In this document: piece by piece, positions 33,999-42,299 of the stretch
Numbering within the stretch: the first letter of the stretch is position 1
How the letters are laid out: each line of letters starts with the position of its first letter
Origin: Winogradskyella jejuensis
GTDB taxonomy: Bacteria > Bacteroidota > Bacteroidia > Flavobacteriales > Flavobacteriaceae
Assembly (NCBI RefSeq): GCF_900129745.1
Contig: NZ_FQWS01000002.1
Coordinates: forward strand, 930,001-994,000
Reading direction: 5' to 3'
Length of the DNA stretch: 64,000 nt
The notes under the pieces: generated by a model
What the model was told of the DNA's origin: nothing
Database searches by the model: none
The model's input: only the letters and a program-made list of their open reading frames with translations
Made by a program: the position numbers and the translations under genes

Positions 33999-34853
33999 TT
34001 GAAAAAAATTAATATCGGCGGTGTACCAGAGCACTTTAATTTAGCCTGGTATCTAACTTTAAAAAATGGTGAGTATAAAGCTGAAGGTATAAATCTCCGT
34101 TGGCACGATTATCATGGTGGTACAGGACAGATGTGTAAAGGCCTTAGAGAAGGTGATATTGATATGGCCGTCATCCTAACGGAAGGGATTGTAAAAGATA
34201 TTATAGCAGGAAATCCGTCTAAAATCGTTCAAACCTATACACAATCACCTTTAATATGGGGAATCCATGTGGCGGCAGATTCAGAGTTTAAAAATATAGA
34301 TGATATTAAAGGAACTAGAGCAGCCATTAGTCGTTATGGTTCTGGCTCGCATCTCATGGCGTATGTTAATGCAAAAAACAACGATTGGAATCTAGAAAAA
34401 GATTTAGAATTCTCGGTTATTAAAAATTTAGATGGCGCTATTGAAGGTCTTACCAATGGTGATGCCGATTATTTTATGTGGGAAAAATTTACTACTAAAC
34501 CTTTGGTAGACGACGGAATATTTAGACGCATAGGAAATTGTCCATCGCCTTGGCCGTGCTTTGTTATCGCCGTTAGAGATGAATTTTTAAAACATAATGA
34601 AGAAGATGTTAGAACTATTCTAGAGATTATAAACAATACGACCTCAGAATTTAAAAATATACCTAGCATTGACAGAACGATTGCTAACCGTTACGAACAA
34701 GAACTCGAGGATGTGCGAGAATGGTTATCGCTTACCGAATGGTCGCAAGAATTAATTGATAAGAAAACACTTAATCACGTGCAAGATGAGTTACTTCATT
34801 TAAATATCATTCCAGAAAAATGGGATTACAAGGATTTGGTGTATAAATTATAA
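33999..34853 (+). CDS. Cytoplasmic SsuA/THI5-like periplasmic-binding-fold protein
   Basis: A 284-residue protein starting at TTG 33999, one base after the preceding stop; no closer ATG exists. The sequence follows the NMT1/SsuA solute-binding fold: 'GGVPEHFNLAWYLTLKNGEY', 'GINLRWHDYHGGTG', 'EGDIDMAVILTEG', 'KGTRAAISRYGSGSHLMAYV'. It has no signal peptide or lipobox, and no ABC permease or ATPase gene is nearby. It is therefore probably cytoplasmic: either a sensor or carrier of a small molecule, or, as for yeast THI5, a protein with catalytic use of the fold. It is the last gene of the operon. Confidence 0.8.
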   Translation: MKKINIGGVPEHFNLAWYLTLKNGEYKAEGINLRWHDYHGGTGQMCKGLREGDIDMAVILTEGIVKDIIAGNPSKIVQTYTQSPLIWGIHVAADSEFKNIDDIKGTRAAISRYGSGSHLMAYVNAKNNDWNLEKDLEFSVIKNLDGAIEGLTNGDADYFMWEKFTTKPLVDDGIFRRIGNCPSPWPCFVIAVRDEFLKHNEEDVRTILEIINNTTSEFKNIPSIDRTIANRYEQELEDVREWLSLTEWSQELIDKKTLNHVQDELLHLNIIPEKWDYKDLVYKL

Positions 34854-34905
34854 GTCTTACACGCAACCTTTTTAAACTTTATACATCTAGTAAAAAATTA
34901 AATGT

Positions 34906-35505
34906 ATGAAGGCACTCTCTTTTTCTGTAATGGTTGGTATTTCACTATGTGCATCGCTTTGTTGCCCAGAAGAAGACGACTATTTAGACCAAACCCTTTT
35001 TGTCCAAAATGATACTATTATTTCTGTAGAGAATAATCAAACCACCTACGACGTCGGCGATACTATTGTTATAGAAACTGTTATTGAAAATGACCAGTTG
35101 ACCATAGATAACCTTAATATTACGTTAAGCGATTTTACCTATGCCGAAATTGGAGAATCGAGAGCTTTTCATCAGTTAGCGCTGTATAAAGAAACTGCAT
35201 TTGAATCTGTGGTACAAATCCCCTTAAACGAAAGCAGTATAGAAGTTAACTCTGGTGACGTTAGACTAAACAATCAATTAATAGAGGTTATAAGTTTATA
35301 TGATGGTAATACATTCCGCAGTAAATTTAGTATTCGACTACTAGAATCTGGAACTTTCTATCTCGCAGGTCCACGATTGCTCTTTAATAATTCTGGCGGC
35401 GAAACGACTATAAATGTTGGTGTTTACGAAAAAGGGTTTGTAGATATTACGTCTAAAATTATTAATTCTGACGAAGACGGTAAATTTGTATTTACAGTTA
35501 ATTAA
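34906..35505 (+). CDS. Hypothetical lipoprotein
   Basis: A 199-residue protein with a lipoprotein-type signal (MKALSFSVMVGISLCASLCC); either of the two adjacent cysteines may be lipidated. The acidic mature start (PEEDDYLDQT) favours outer-membrane or surface placement. The rest is beta-rich ('DVGDTIVIETVIENDQLTID'), without recognised motifs. It overlaps the convergent ung gene by 8 bp. Function is unknown. Confidence 0.75.
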   Translation: MKALSFSVMVGISLCASLCCPEEDDYLDQTLFVQNDTIISVENNQTTYDVGDTIVIETVIENDQLTIDNLNITLSDFTYAEIGESRAFHQLALYKETAFESVVQIPLNESSIEVNSGDVRLNNQLIEVISLYDGNTFRSKFSIRLLESGTFYLAGPRLLFNNSGGETTINVGVYEKGFVDITSKIINSDEDGKFVFTVN

Positions 35506-36172
35506 TTTGCCAATCTATTGGTGTCTTACCTATTGATTTTAAAATAGCATTAGTCTTACTAAAGTGTTTGTTTCCAAACCAATAACCTCGGTTAGCGCTT
35601 AGTGGCGATGGATGTCCGGAATTTAAAATATGGTGTTTTTTAGAATTAATACGTTTTGCTTTTTTCTTTGCAAAACCGCCCCATAACAAAAAAATTACGT
35701 CGTCTTTGTTATTGCTTATAGCATCTATTACGGCATCTGTAAATAGCTCCCATCCTTTATTTTGATGGCTACCAGCTTCGTGCGCTCTAACTGTTAAAGT
35801 AGCGTTTAATAATAGCACACCTTGGTCGGCCCAAGGCATTAAATCACCACTTGTTGGATAGGGCATCTCTAAATCTGTTTCTAGTTCTTTAAAGATGTTG
35901 ATTAACGATGGTGGATGTGCTACACCATCGTTGACTGAAAAGCACAAACCATTCGCCTGGTTTGGCCCATGGTAAGGGTCTTGTCCGATAATCACAACCT
36001 TTAAATCTTCAAATTTACAGTGATTAAAAGCATTAAAAATATCTCTTCCTTTAGGGTAACAGGCATGATTGTTATATTCAGATTTTACAAAGTTTACAAG
36101 GTCCGAGAAATACGGTTTTTCGAACTCCAGATTAAGATAGGGTTTCCAGCTATTATCGATAGATACATTCAT
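35498..36172 (-). CDS. ung: Uracil-DNA glycosylase, family 1
   Basis: A 224-residue protein, near the usual 220-230. The water-activating motif GQDPYHGPNQANGL has Asp65, and the Leu-loop motif HPSPLSA has His187. 'CFSVNDGVAHPPSL' and 'LLLNATLTVRAHEAGSHQ' are family signatures. It removes uracil from DNA at the start of base excision repair. The -7 box ends only 4 nt before the ATG, so the mRNA may be leaderless or nearly so. Confidence 0.97.
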   Translation of the reverse strand: MNVSIDNSWKPYLNLEFEKPYFSDLVNFVKSEYNNHACYPKGRDIFNAFNHCKFEDLKVVIIGQDPYHGPNQANGLCFSVNDGVAHPPSLINIFKELETDLEMPYPTSGDLMPWADQGVLLLNATLTVRAHEAGSHQNKGWELFTDAVIDAISNNKDDVIFLLWGGFAKKKAKRINSKKHHILNSGHPSPLSANRGYWFGNKHFSKTNAILKSIGKTPIDWQIN

Positions 36173-36176
36173 CCTA

Positions 36177-36184
36177 CAAATATA
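36177..36184 (-). promoter_or_regulatory. -7 promoter box of ung
   Basis: The minus-strand TATATTTG (complement of 36177-36184) matches TAnnTTTG. Only four bases separate it from ATG 36172. Confidence 0.6.
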
Positions 36185-36240
36185 AAATTAAAGACTTATA
36201 AAAGCCTCTTAATGCATTAGGTGTGCATTGGTAATTCACT

Positions 36241-36248
36241 TAAATTTG
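36241..36248 (+). promoter_or_regulatory. -7 promoter box of mutS2
   Basis: TAAATTTG matches TAnnTTTG. It lies 24 nt before TTG 36273 and downstream of the TTG at 36228, which rules against the longer start. Confidence 0.6.
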
Positions 36249-36272
36249 TATTCGGAATTAGGAAAAGCTATT

Positions 36273-38456
36273 TTGAAAAAAGAACGAATCATAAATATTC
36301 ATCAAAAAACACTAGACGATTTAGAGTTTGGTACGGTTCAGTCTCAACTAAGCGAACATTGTGTCACTAACTTAGGTAAAGAAGCTGCGCTTCAAATTCA
36401 GCCATTTTCTGATGCTGAACTATTAAAACAAGAATTAGCTTACACCAACGAATATCTATCGTCTTTCGATAATGACAACTGTATTCCCAATCATGGTTTT
36501 GAGTCTTTAACTAAGGAAATAAAGCTTTTAAATATTGAAAACACGTATTTAGAAGTCCCGAGTTTGCAAAAGTTAGTAAGTACATCGCTAACAGTAAATA
36601 GTATTCTTAAGTTTTTAGAGAAATTTAAAGAATATTATGAAAACTTGCATCAGCTTTCTCAACCGATTGAGCATACTACAGCCATAATAGAACAAGTAGA
36701 CGCTGTTGTTGACCGTTTTGGCGACATTAAAGACAATGCATCTCCTGCGCTTTCTGTGCTTCGAAAATCTATTGCTAGTTTACGCACAAAAATCAATACG
36801 AGTTTTGCTTCAGCATTAAGCAAATATCACAGTTTAGACTATTTAGATGATATTCGCGAATCTGTAGTAGAAAATAAACGCGTTTTGGCCGTAAAATCCA
36901 TGTATAGACGCAAAGTTAAAGGTGCTATAATGGGTGGAAGCAAAACGGGTAGCATTGTTTATATCGAGCCAGAAACTACACTTCAGTATTCTAGAGAATT
37001 AAATAACCTTTTATATGAAGAAAAAGAAGAGGTTATTAAAATACTGAAAGAATTAACCAATTACATTCGATTATTTTTATCGCTTCTTAACCAATATCAA
37101 GACTTTTTAATTAAGATAGATGTGATTTCTGCTAAGGCAAAATATGCCAGAAGCATGAATGCTATTCTTCCCGAAATTTCAGAAGAACGCAACATGTATC
37201 TTAGGGATGCGTACCATCCACTACTCTATTTAACTAATACAGAGAAAGGTGAAAAGACATTCCCGCAGACGATAAGCCTAGAAGACGATGCCAGAATTAT
37301 TGTTATTTCTGGTCCAAACGCTGGAGGAAAGAGTATTACGTTGAAAACTGTTGGTTTGCTTCAAGTTATGTTACAAAGCGGACTACTTGTTCCCGTACAT
37401 GAACGCAGTAAAATGTGTTTATTCGACAGAATCTTGAGCGACATTGGCGATAATCAATCTATAGAAAATCATCTAAGTACGTATAGCTACAGGTTAAAAC
37501 AGATGAATTATTTCTTAAAGAAATGCAATAAAAACACCCTATTTTTAATTGATGAGTTTGGTACAGGTTCTGACCCAGAATTAGGTGGTTCTCTTGCTGA
37601 GACATTTCTAGAAGTCTTCTATGACCGAAAAGCTTTTGGGATTATAACCACTCACTACTCTAACCTAAAGCTACTTGCTAACGAATTGCCATATATGCGC
37701 AATGCCAATATGTTATTTAATGAGCGTACGTTAGAGCCAATTTACAAATTAGTAATCGGACAAGCCGGAAGCTCATTTACTTTTGAAGTCGCTCAAAAAA
37801 ACGGTATTCCGTATAGCTTAATCAATAAAGCAAAAAAGAAGATTGAACGTGGCAAAGTACGCTTTGATGCGACCATCGCAAAGCTTCAAAAGCAACGTAG
37901 CCGTTTAGAAAAAACAGAACAGTCTTTAAAAGCTAACGAAAAAAAGACACAAACTGAAGCAGAAAAACTCGAAGAGATAAATCAAAAAATTCAGAAAAAA
38001 CTAGAAAGTTACCAAGAGCTATATGACAGCAATCAACGCCTAATATATCTCGGGCAAAAGGTTAATGACTTGGCAGAAAAATTTCAGAATAACAACCGAA
38101 AACGAGAGTTAATGGGTGAATTATTTAAACTCGTTCAGATAGAAAATTCTAAGCGTAAAAAAGTATCTGCAAAACAGAAGCGTGCTGAAAAAGCCAAAGA
38201 AGCTCAGATAAAAAAAGAAGCTGAGAAAAAGGTTGAAGTCATCAGAAAAAAGAAAAAAGAAGAAAAACAAAAAGAGAAAGAAAAGCCAACTCCACCTAAA
38301 CCTGTCCTAAAGGTTGGTGACCGTGTAAGAATGCATGATGGACGTGCTGTAGGTAGCATAGATACTATAGAGAAAAATAAAGCTACAGTAAACTACGGCT
38401 TATTTACAACCAATGTTAGTATGGACTTATTAGAACTGGTAGAAGCATCAAAGTAA
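36273..38456 (+). CDS. mutS2: MutS2 family ATPase lacking the Smr domain
   Basis: A 727-residue protein from TTG 36273 (MKKERIINIHQKTLDDLEFG). No ATG lies before the conserved N-terminus, and the -7 box at 36241-36248 excludes the TTG at 36228. Core, lever and clamp regions precede Walker A GPNAGGKS (about 347-354) and Walker B LFLIDEFGTGSDPE (about 423-436). A long Lys/Glu coiled coil follows (about 505-670). The protein then ends with a KOW-like segment ('VGDRVRMHDGRAVGSIDTI'), without the C-terminal Smr nuclease domain of Bacillus MutS2 (about 785 residues). MutS2 acts on branched DNA or collided ribosomes in Bacillus. Without Smr, a nuclease role is doubtful here. Confidence 0.9.
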   Translation: MKKERIINIHQKTLDDLEFGTVQSQLSEHCVTNLGKEAALQIQPFSDAELLKQELAYTNEYLSSFDNDNCIPNHGFESLTKEIKLLNIENTYLEVPSLQKLVSTSLTVNSILKFLEKFKEYYENLHQLSQPIEHTTAIIEQVDAVVDRFGDIKDNASPALSVLRKSIASLRTKINTSFASALSKYHSLDYLDDIRESVVENKRVLAVKSMYRRKVKGAIMGGSKTGSIVYIEPETTLQYSRELNNLLYEEKEEVIKILKELTNYIRLFLSLLNQYQDFLIKIDVISAKAKYARSMNAILPEISEERNMYLRDAYHPLLYLTNTEKGEKTFPQTISLEDDARIIVISGPNAGGKSITLKTVGLLQVMLQSGLLVPVHERSKMCLFDRILSDIGDNQSIENHLSTYSYRLKQMNYFLKKCNKNTLFLIDEFGTGSDPELGGSLAETFLEVFYDRKAFGIITTHYSNLKLLANELPYMRNANMLFNERTLEPIYKLVIGQAGSSFTFEVAQKNGIPYSLINKAKKKIERGKVRFDATIAKLQKQRSRLEKTEQSLKANEKKTQTEAEKLEEINQKIQKKLESYQELYDSNQRLIYLGQKVNDLAEKFQNNNRKRELMGELFKLVQIENSKRKKVSAKQKRAEKAKEAQIKKEAEKKVEVIRKKKKEEKQKEKEKPTPPKPVLKVGDRVRMHDGRAVGSIDTIEKNKATVNYGLFTTNVSMDLLELVEASK

Positions 38457-38515
38457 TTAGTATTATACTTTGTGGAATCCGCATAATAATCTAATTTTAA
38501 GCAAACTAACCAATC

Positions 38516-40408
38516 ATGAGGACTTTAATTATAAGTATAGCGTTATTGCTAGTAGCAGAAGTTTCTTCTTCACAACAATCTCAACTTATAGATAGTCTAA
38601 AATTAGAATTAAAAAACAGAAAAGAAGACGACTCGATTAAAGTTCTAATACTTACTAAACTTCACGAAAAACTTATGTTTTCCAAACCAGAGGAAGCAAA
38701 ACAATATGCGCTGCAGACTTTGGCTATTTCAAAAAAAAATAATTACAAAAGAGGATTAGGAATTGGCAATATGCATTTAGGGAATTACCACTCTAATCGT
38801 GGTGAAAATGATTCCGCTTTATACTACTTTACGGAGGCTAAATCTATTTTTAAAGAGACGAAAAGTACTCGCGGTATAATTTTTATTAATCACTCCATTT
38901 CTAGTATTAAACAAACTAATGGTGAGTTTGATGAAGCAATTGCAATCACAAAAGAAACTCTTAAAGCCATTGAAAAATTTGAAAAAGACGGTGACCTAAA
39001 AACCAAATTCATAGGGGCACAACACAATTCCCTAGCTGGTATTTACATAGAAAAAGGTAATTACAATCTAGCCTTATCGGAAGCCTTAAAGGCTTTAAAA
39101 TACTTTGAGGAAATTAATCATAAAAGTAGAAAAGCCGATGTTCTGAAACAGATTGGCGATATCGAAACTGCTTTAGGAAATTATGAGTCTTCTATATCAT
39201 ATTTTCAAGAAGCAATTGATTTATACAAAGAGTTGGATGATAAAATGTATCTCGCTTATGCACATAACTCTTTAGGCATATCTTATCAAGAACTAAAACG
39301 ATATGATAATGCGAAGACACAATATAATCTAGGTCTTGAAAATTCTCGAGCAGTCGAAAACAAACTTTCTACATCTAATGCCTTACACAATCTTGGAGAG
39401 CTAGAGTTATTGAAGAAAAACTATAAAAAGGCCAGAGATTTGTTTCTTGAAGCAAAAGACATATCCGAGAGTGAAAACTTAAAACTTAGTCTTGTAAACG
39501 CTTACCAAGGATTATCTCAGGTAGATTACCATCTTAATAAATTTAGCAGTGCATTAGATTACAATCAAAAAGCGTTAGATATGTCTAAATCGATTAATGC
39601 TTTGCCACATTTAAAAGACACCTATCAACTTCACTCAGACATCTTGTTAAAATCTGGTAATTCTAATGAGGCTATAAAATATCTAAAAGAAGCTCAAAAA
39701 ATTAATGACAGCTTATATAATCTAAAAAAATCGAGACAGATTGAAGAGCTTAAGGCTATTTATGAAACAGAAAAAAAAGAAGCAGAGTTGATAATAAAAA
39801 ATAGGGAAATAGAAAGTCTAACGGTAAAAGCAAAAAACGATAAGCTTACAAAATCACTTTATGGTATTGGTATGTTTTCGTTTTTGACGATAGCTGGATT
39901 GCTTTATTTTGGGTTTAAACAACGAATTAAAAAAAATAGAATTGCTAGAGAGAAACAAGAGGCCATTTACAAACAAGAAATTGAATTTAAAAAGAAAGAA
40001 TTGGCTTCGCAAACATTACATCTGGTTCAGAAAAATTCATTTATTCAAGAGCTAAAGGAAAACTTAGAAAAAATAAAAAAATCGCCAGAACTTTTTAAAG
40101 TAGAATTTAGACGACTAGTTATGTTGCTGAAAAAAGAAAGCGCAGAAGACAAAGATTGGGAAGTTTTTAAATCTTATTTCTCTGAAGTTCACAATAACTT
40201 TGATATAAAAATTAAAGAAATTTCTAACGATATCTCTGAAAAAGAGATACGTCTAGCATCGTTCTTAAGGATGAATCTAACAACTAAAGAAATCGCATCA
40301 ATGCTTAACGTTCAGCCAGATAGCGTAAAAAAATCTAAATATAGACTTAAAAATAAATTATCTTTAGGTAAGGATGATGATTTAACGCAATTTTTAAACT
40401 CGATATAA
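38516..40408 (+). CDS. TPR-containing membrane regulator with C-terminal LuxR-like HTH
   Basis: A 630-residue protein. A signal peptide (MRTLIISIALLLVAEVSSSQ) is followed by about eight tetratricopeptide repeats (40-400, such as 'AYAHNSLGISYQELKRYDNA'). Then come a coiled coil, one membrane helix ('LYGIGMFSFLTIAGLLYFGF', about 450), a second coiled coil, and a C-terminal helix-turn-helix ('ISEKEIRLASFLRMNLTTKE', 'IASMLNVQPDSVKKSKYRLK'). The topology puts the TPR part in the periplasm and the DNA-binding end in the cytoplasm. It is probably a one-component transmembrane transcription regulator; signal and targets are unknown. It lies 59 bp after mutS2. Confidence 0.85.
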   Translation: MRTLIISIALLLVAEVSSSQQSQLIDSLKLELKNRKEDDSIKVLILTKLHEKLMFSKPEEAKQYALQTLAISKKNNYKRGLGIGNMHLGNYHSNRGENDSALYYFTEAKSIFKETKSTRGIIFINHSISSIKQTNGEFDEAIAITKETLKAIEKFEKDGDLKTKFIGAQHNSLAGIYIEKGNYNLALSEALKALKYFEEINHKSRKADVLKQIGDIETALGNYESSISYFQEAIDLYKELDDKMYLAYAHNSLGISYQELKRYDNAKTQYNLGLENSRAVENKLSTSNALHNLGELELLKKNYKKARDLFLEAKDISESENLKLSLVNAYQGLSQVDYHLNKFSSALDYNQKALDMSKSINALPHLKDTYQLHSDILLKSGNSNEAIKYLKEAQKINDSLYNLKKSRQIEELKAIYETEKKEAELIIKNREIESLTVKAKNDKLTKSLYGIGMFSFLTIAGLLYFGFKQRIKKNRIAREKQEAIYKQEIEFKKKELASQTLHLVQKNSFIQELKENLEKIKKSPELFKVEFRRLVMLLKKESAEDKDWEVFKSYFSEVHNNFDIKIKEISNDISEKEIRLASFLRMNLTTKEIASMLNVQPDSVKKSKYRLKNKLSLGKDDDLTQFLNSI

Positions 40409-40418
40409 CACTGTATTC

Positions 40419-40426
40419 TATCTTTG
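40419..40426 (+). promoter_or_regulatory. -7 promoter box of the DCC protein gene
   Basis: TATCTTTG matches TAnnTTTG. It ends 4 nt before the GTG at 40431, so transcription is expected to begin at or within a few bases of the start codon. Confidence 0.55.
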
Positions 40427-40430
40427 CATT

Positions 40431-40853
40431 GTGATAGAACGTGTACCAAATGATAAGCAATTAATACTGTTTGATGGGATTTGCAATCTCTGTAATAGCA
40501 GCGTATTATACGTCATTAAAAGAGATAAGAATAATAAGTTTCTTTTCGCGCCTTTACAAAGTGCTATAGGAGAAGCCATCATTAATGAATTTAATATAGA
40601 CACCAATCAGACAGACTCTATAATACTTTACAATACTTCAGAGCAAAAAATTTATAGTAAATCTACAGCAGCACTTAAAATTGCTAAAGAATTAACATTC
40701 CCCACAAAAATACTCTCCCTTTTTTTAGTGTTTCCATCAGGACTTAGAAATTGGTTCTATGATTTTATTGCGAAAAATCGCTATAAATGGTATGGCAAAC
40801 GTGAGTCTTGTATGATTCCAACTCCAGAATTAAAAGCAAAATTCTTAGATTAA
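40431..40853 (+). CDS. DCC family thiol-disulfide oxidoreductase-like protein
   Basis: A 140-residue protein starting at GTG 40431. The family motif LFDGICNLCNSSVLYVIKRD contains the CxxC pair, and 'LFAPLQSAIGE' and 'LFLVFPSGLRNWFYDFIAKN' fit the DUF393/DCC family (residue pattern D-x-x-C-x-x-C). A redox role is predicted but no substrate is known. There is no in-frame ATG before the motif. The GTG start and a promoter box only 4 nt away suggest a leaderless mRNA. A short hairpin (40865-40888) follows the stop. Confidence 0.88.
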   Translation: MIERVPNDKQLILFDGICNLCNSSVLYVIKRDKNNKFLFAPLQSAIGEAIINEFNIDTNQTDSIILYNTSEQKIYSKSTAALKIAKELTFPTKILSLFLVFPSGLRNWFYDFIAKNRYKWYGKRESCMIPTPELKAKFLD

Positions 40854-40864
40854 CGTTCACTCAC

Positions 40865-40888
40865 TTAAAAGGGTATTTCACCTTTTAA
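40865..40888 (+). terminator. Weak hairpin after the DCC gene
   Basis: TTAAAAGG (40865-40872) and CCTTTTAA (40881-40888) form a perfect 8-bp inverted repeat with an 8-nt loop, 11 nt after the stop. No T-run follows, so termination is uncertain; it may simply protect the mRNA 3' end. Confidence 0.35.
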
Positions 40889-41001
40889 ATGGCATCATTC
40901 ACTCAAAGTAGTTTTTAAATATTATAATCTGATTTTACCTTTATTACGAGTTTAAGGTTGATGGTTAAATTCTTTCGGTTGCAAAATGTAATCGCTATTC
41001 T

Positions 41002-41146
41002 AAACCTCAAAGCCGGATTATGTTAGTTTGAGCCTAGCTTCAGTTAGTTGGGAACGAATCGAGCTCTTTCAATATGGCAAGTCTACCCTATTGAAAGTGT
41101 CATTAGAAAATGATAGACCGAAAAATCTGGCTTTGAGGTTTTTATT
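41002..41146 (+). ncRNA. Candidate structured RNA closed by an 18-bp stem
   Basis: AAACCTCAAAGCCGGATT (41002-41019) pairs with AATCTGGCTTTGAGGTTT (41124-41141): 17 Watson-Crick pairs and one G-U. Inside, CTTTCAATA (41066-41074) and TATTGAAAG (41089-41097) form a perfect 9-bp hairpin, and TCATT/AATGA near 41099-41113 could form another. On the plus strand the right arm runs into a T-run (to about 41146), as at a terminated RNA; the minus strand has none. There is no ORF of note. The layout (long closing stem, large bubble, inner hairpin) resembles 6S-type RNA, and the 6S-Flavo and Flavo-1 families are candidates, but I cannot confirm a family. It abuts the stop codon of the DUF1704 gene. No exact -7 box is visible upstream. 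Confidence 0.4.
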
Positions 41147-42299
41147 TCAAACCACTCAGAATAAAATCTAAATTAGAATTAGTATTGCTATTAGTTTCGT
41201 ATGCATCTGTATAGTGCGTTGGAGGAATTGCTAATCCTAAATCCAATAGTTTATCAATAGTTGGTAAATAAGACATACAAACTTTCCCCATTAATAATTT
41301 ACCTAAGTCGTTCTCTTGCTTAGCATATTTATATACATTTCTTAGCCCAGTTAGATATAAATAATCTTTGGTAAATCCGCCACCACGGTGTATACGCTGT
41401 GTGATACTGAATGCTTTATTACGCTCTAATTTGTATTGTCTATGAAGTAAATCAAAAGTATCTGCAAAACTGTAGCCTTTACTCAGACTATCAGCAGCAA
41501 TAACTCTAAAAGCCAATTCGCGTAAGCGAAACATGGTTAAAGAACCACTCATATATTCCGCATATACGGCTAATCCCTCTTGAGTTTCTACATTGTTAGG
41601 AAAACCGTTAGAAAACACTTTTAGAGGCTGAGACAACCCATTAAAAGTCGTTACCATGTGCACACCAATTTCATGATTTGCTAAGACCTTAAGTTGATTA
41701 TTACTAAACTTATGATTTTTTCTAAGTACCAAAGTCTGCGTGTTATTAAGCACCATTGCCGCCGCAGAAATATTATTACTTATCTTAAGATTATATTTAA
41801 AATTGTACCGCTTAGCATAGTCTTCAAAATAAGATTTAGCATAATCCACATCGTGAATGGGCTCTAAATCAGCTTCATCTACATCGTCAAATCGTAGAAT
41901 AAATTTTGCGTTTTCAATATCATTTTCCGTAGGTGTACCAAAACTCTTGAGGCTGTTGTAGTAGAATTTTCGACCTTGACCAATAGTTTCAATACATTCT
42001 ATTAAACCTGAATATTCATAAATAATATCTTCGTACAGCTGCCGGATATCAGCATCTTCAATACGCTCTAAGCGCTGCGAAAAGAATAAACGATGTAGTT
42101 TATACCCATTGAATTTTATCTTAGGGTATTTAAATTCTGGCTCGTAGTTGTATTTAGCTGAAAAGAATTTCTTTTTTTCAACCGAAATGTTAAGTGGATT
42201 TATATAATTGAGTAATTCAATATTTTTAACTAATCGATCTAAGTTAGAATCGATATCAAAAACATCTTGAAACTCTGTAGTTGTTTTAATACTTGGCAT
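41142..42299 (-). CDS. DUF1704 / QEGLA-motif metallopeptidase (MATCAP-like)
   Basis: A 385-residue protein often annotated 'flavohemoglobin expression-modulating QEGLA motif protein'. The zinc motif HEIGVH (209-214, HExxxH) and the downstream TQEGLAVYAEY (E241) are the catalytic signatures. The family includes the eukaryotic MATCAP enzymes that remove C-terminal tyrosine from tubulin, so a carboxypeptidase acting on an unusual peptide end is the best guess. It is the last gene of a five-gene operon. Its ATG overlaps the preceding stop (TAATG), so it is coupled to the N-formylglutamate amidohydrolase-like gene. The bacterial substrate is unknown. Confidence 0.88.
   Translation of the reverse strand: MPSIKTTTEFQDVFDIDSNLDRLVKNIELLNYINPLNISVEKKKFFSAKYNYEPEFKYPKIKFNGYKLHRLFFSQRLERIEDADIRQLYEDIIYEYSGLIECIETIGQGRKFYYNSLKSFGTPTENDIENAKFILRFDDVDEADLEPIHDVDYAKSYFEDYAKRYNFKYNLKISNNISAAAMVLNNTQTLVLRKNHKFSNNQLKVLANHEIGVHMVTTFNGLSQPLKVFSNGFPNNVETQEGLAVYAEYMSGSLTMFRLRELAFRVIAADSLSKGYSFADTFDLLHRQYKLERNKAFSITQRIHRGGGFTKDYLYLTGLRNVYKYAKQENDLGKLLMGKVCMSYLPTIDKLLDLGLAIPPTHYTDAYETNSNTNSNLDFILSGLK

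Noticed and set aside
36228-36272. Upstream 15-codon extension of mutS2 starting at TTG 36228
   Set aside because: The -7 promoter box TAAATTTG (36241-36248) lies inside it, so these codons are upstream of the expected transcription start.
41002-41141. A MITE (miniature transposable element) reading of the inverted repeat
   Set aside because: No target-site duplication is visible at the edges, and the nested hairpin and T-run fit an RNA better; not fully excluded.
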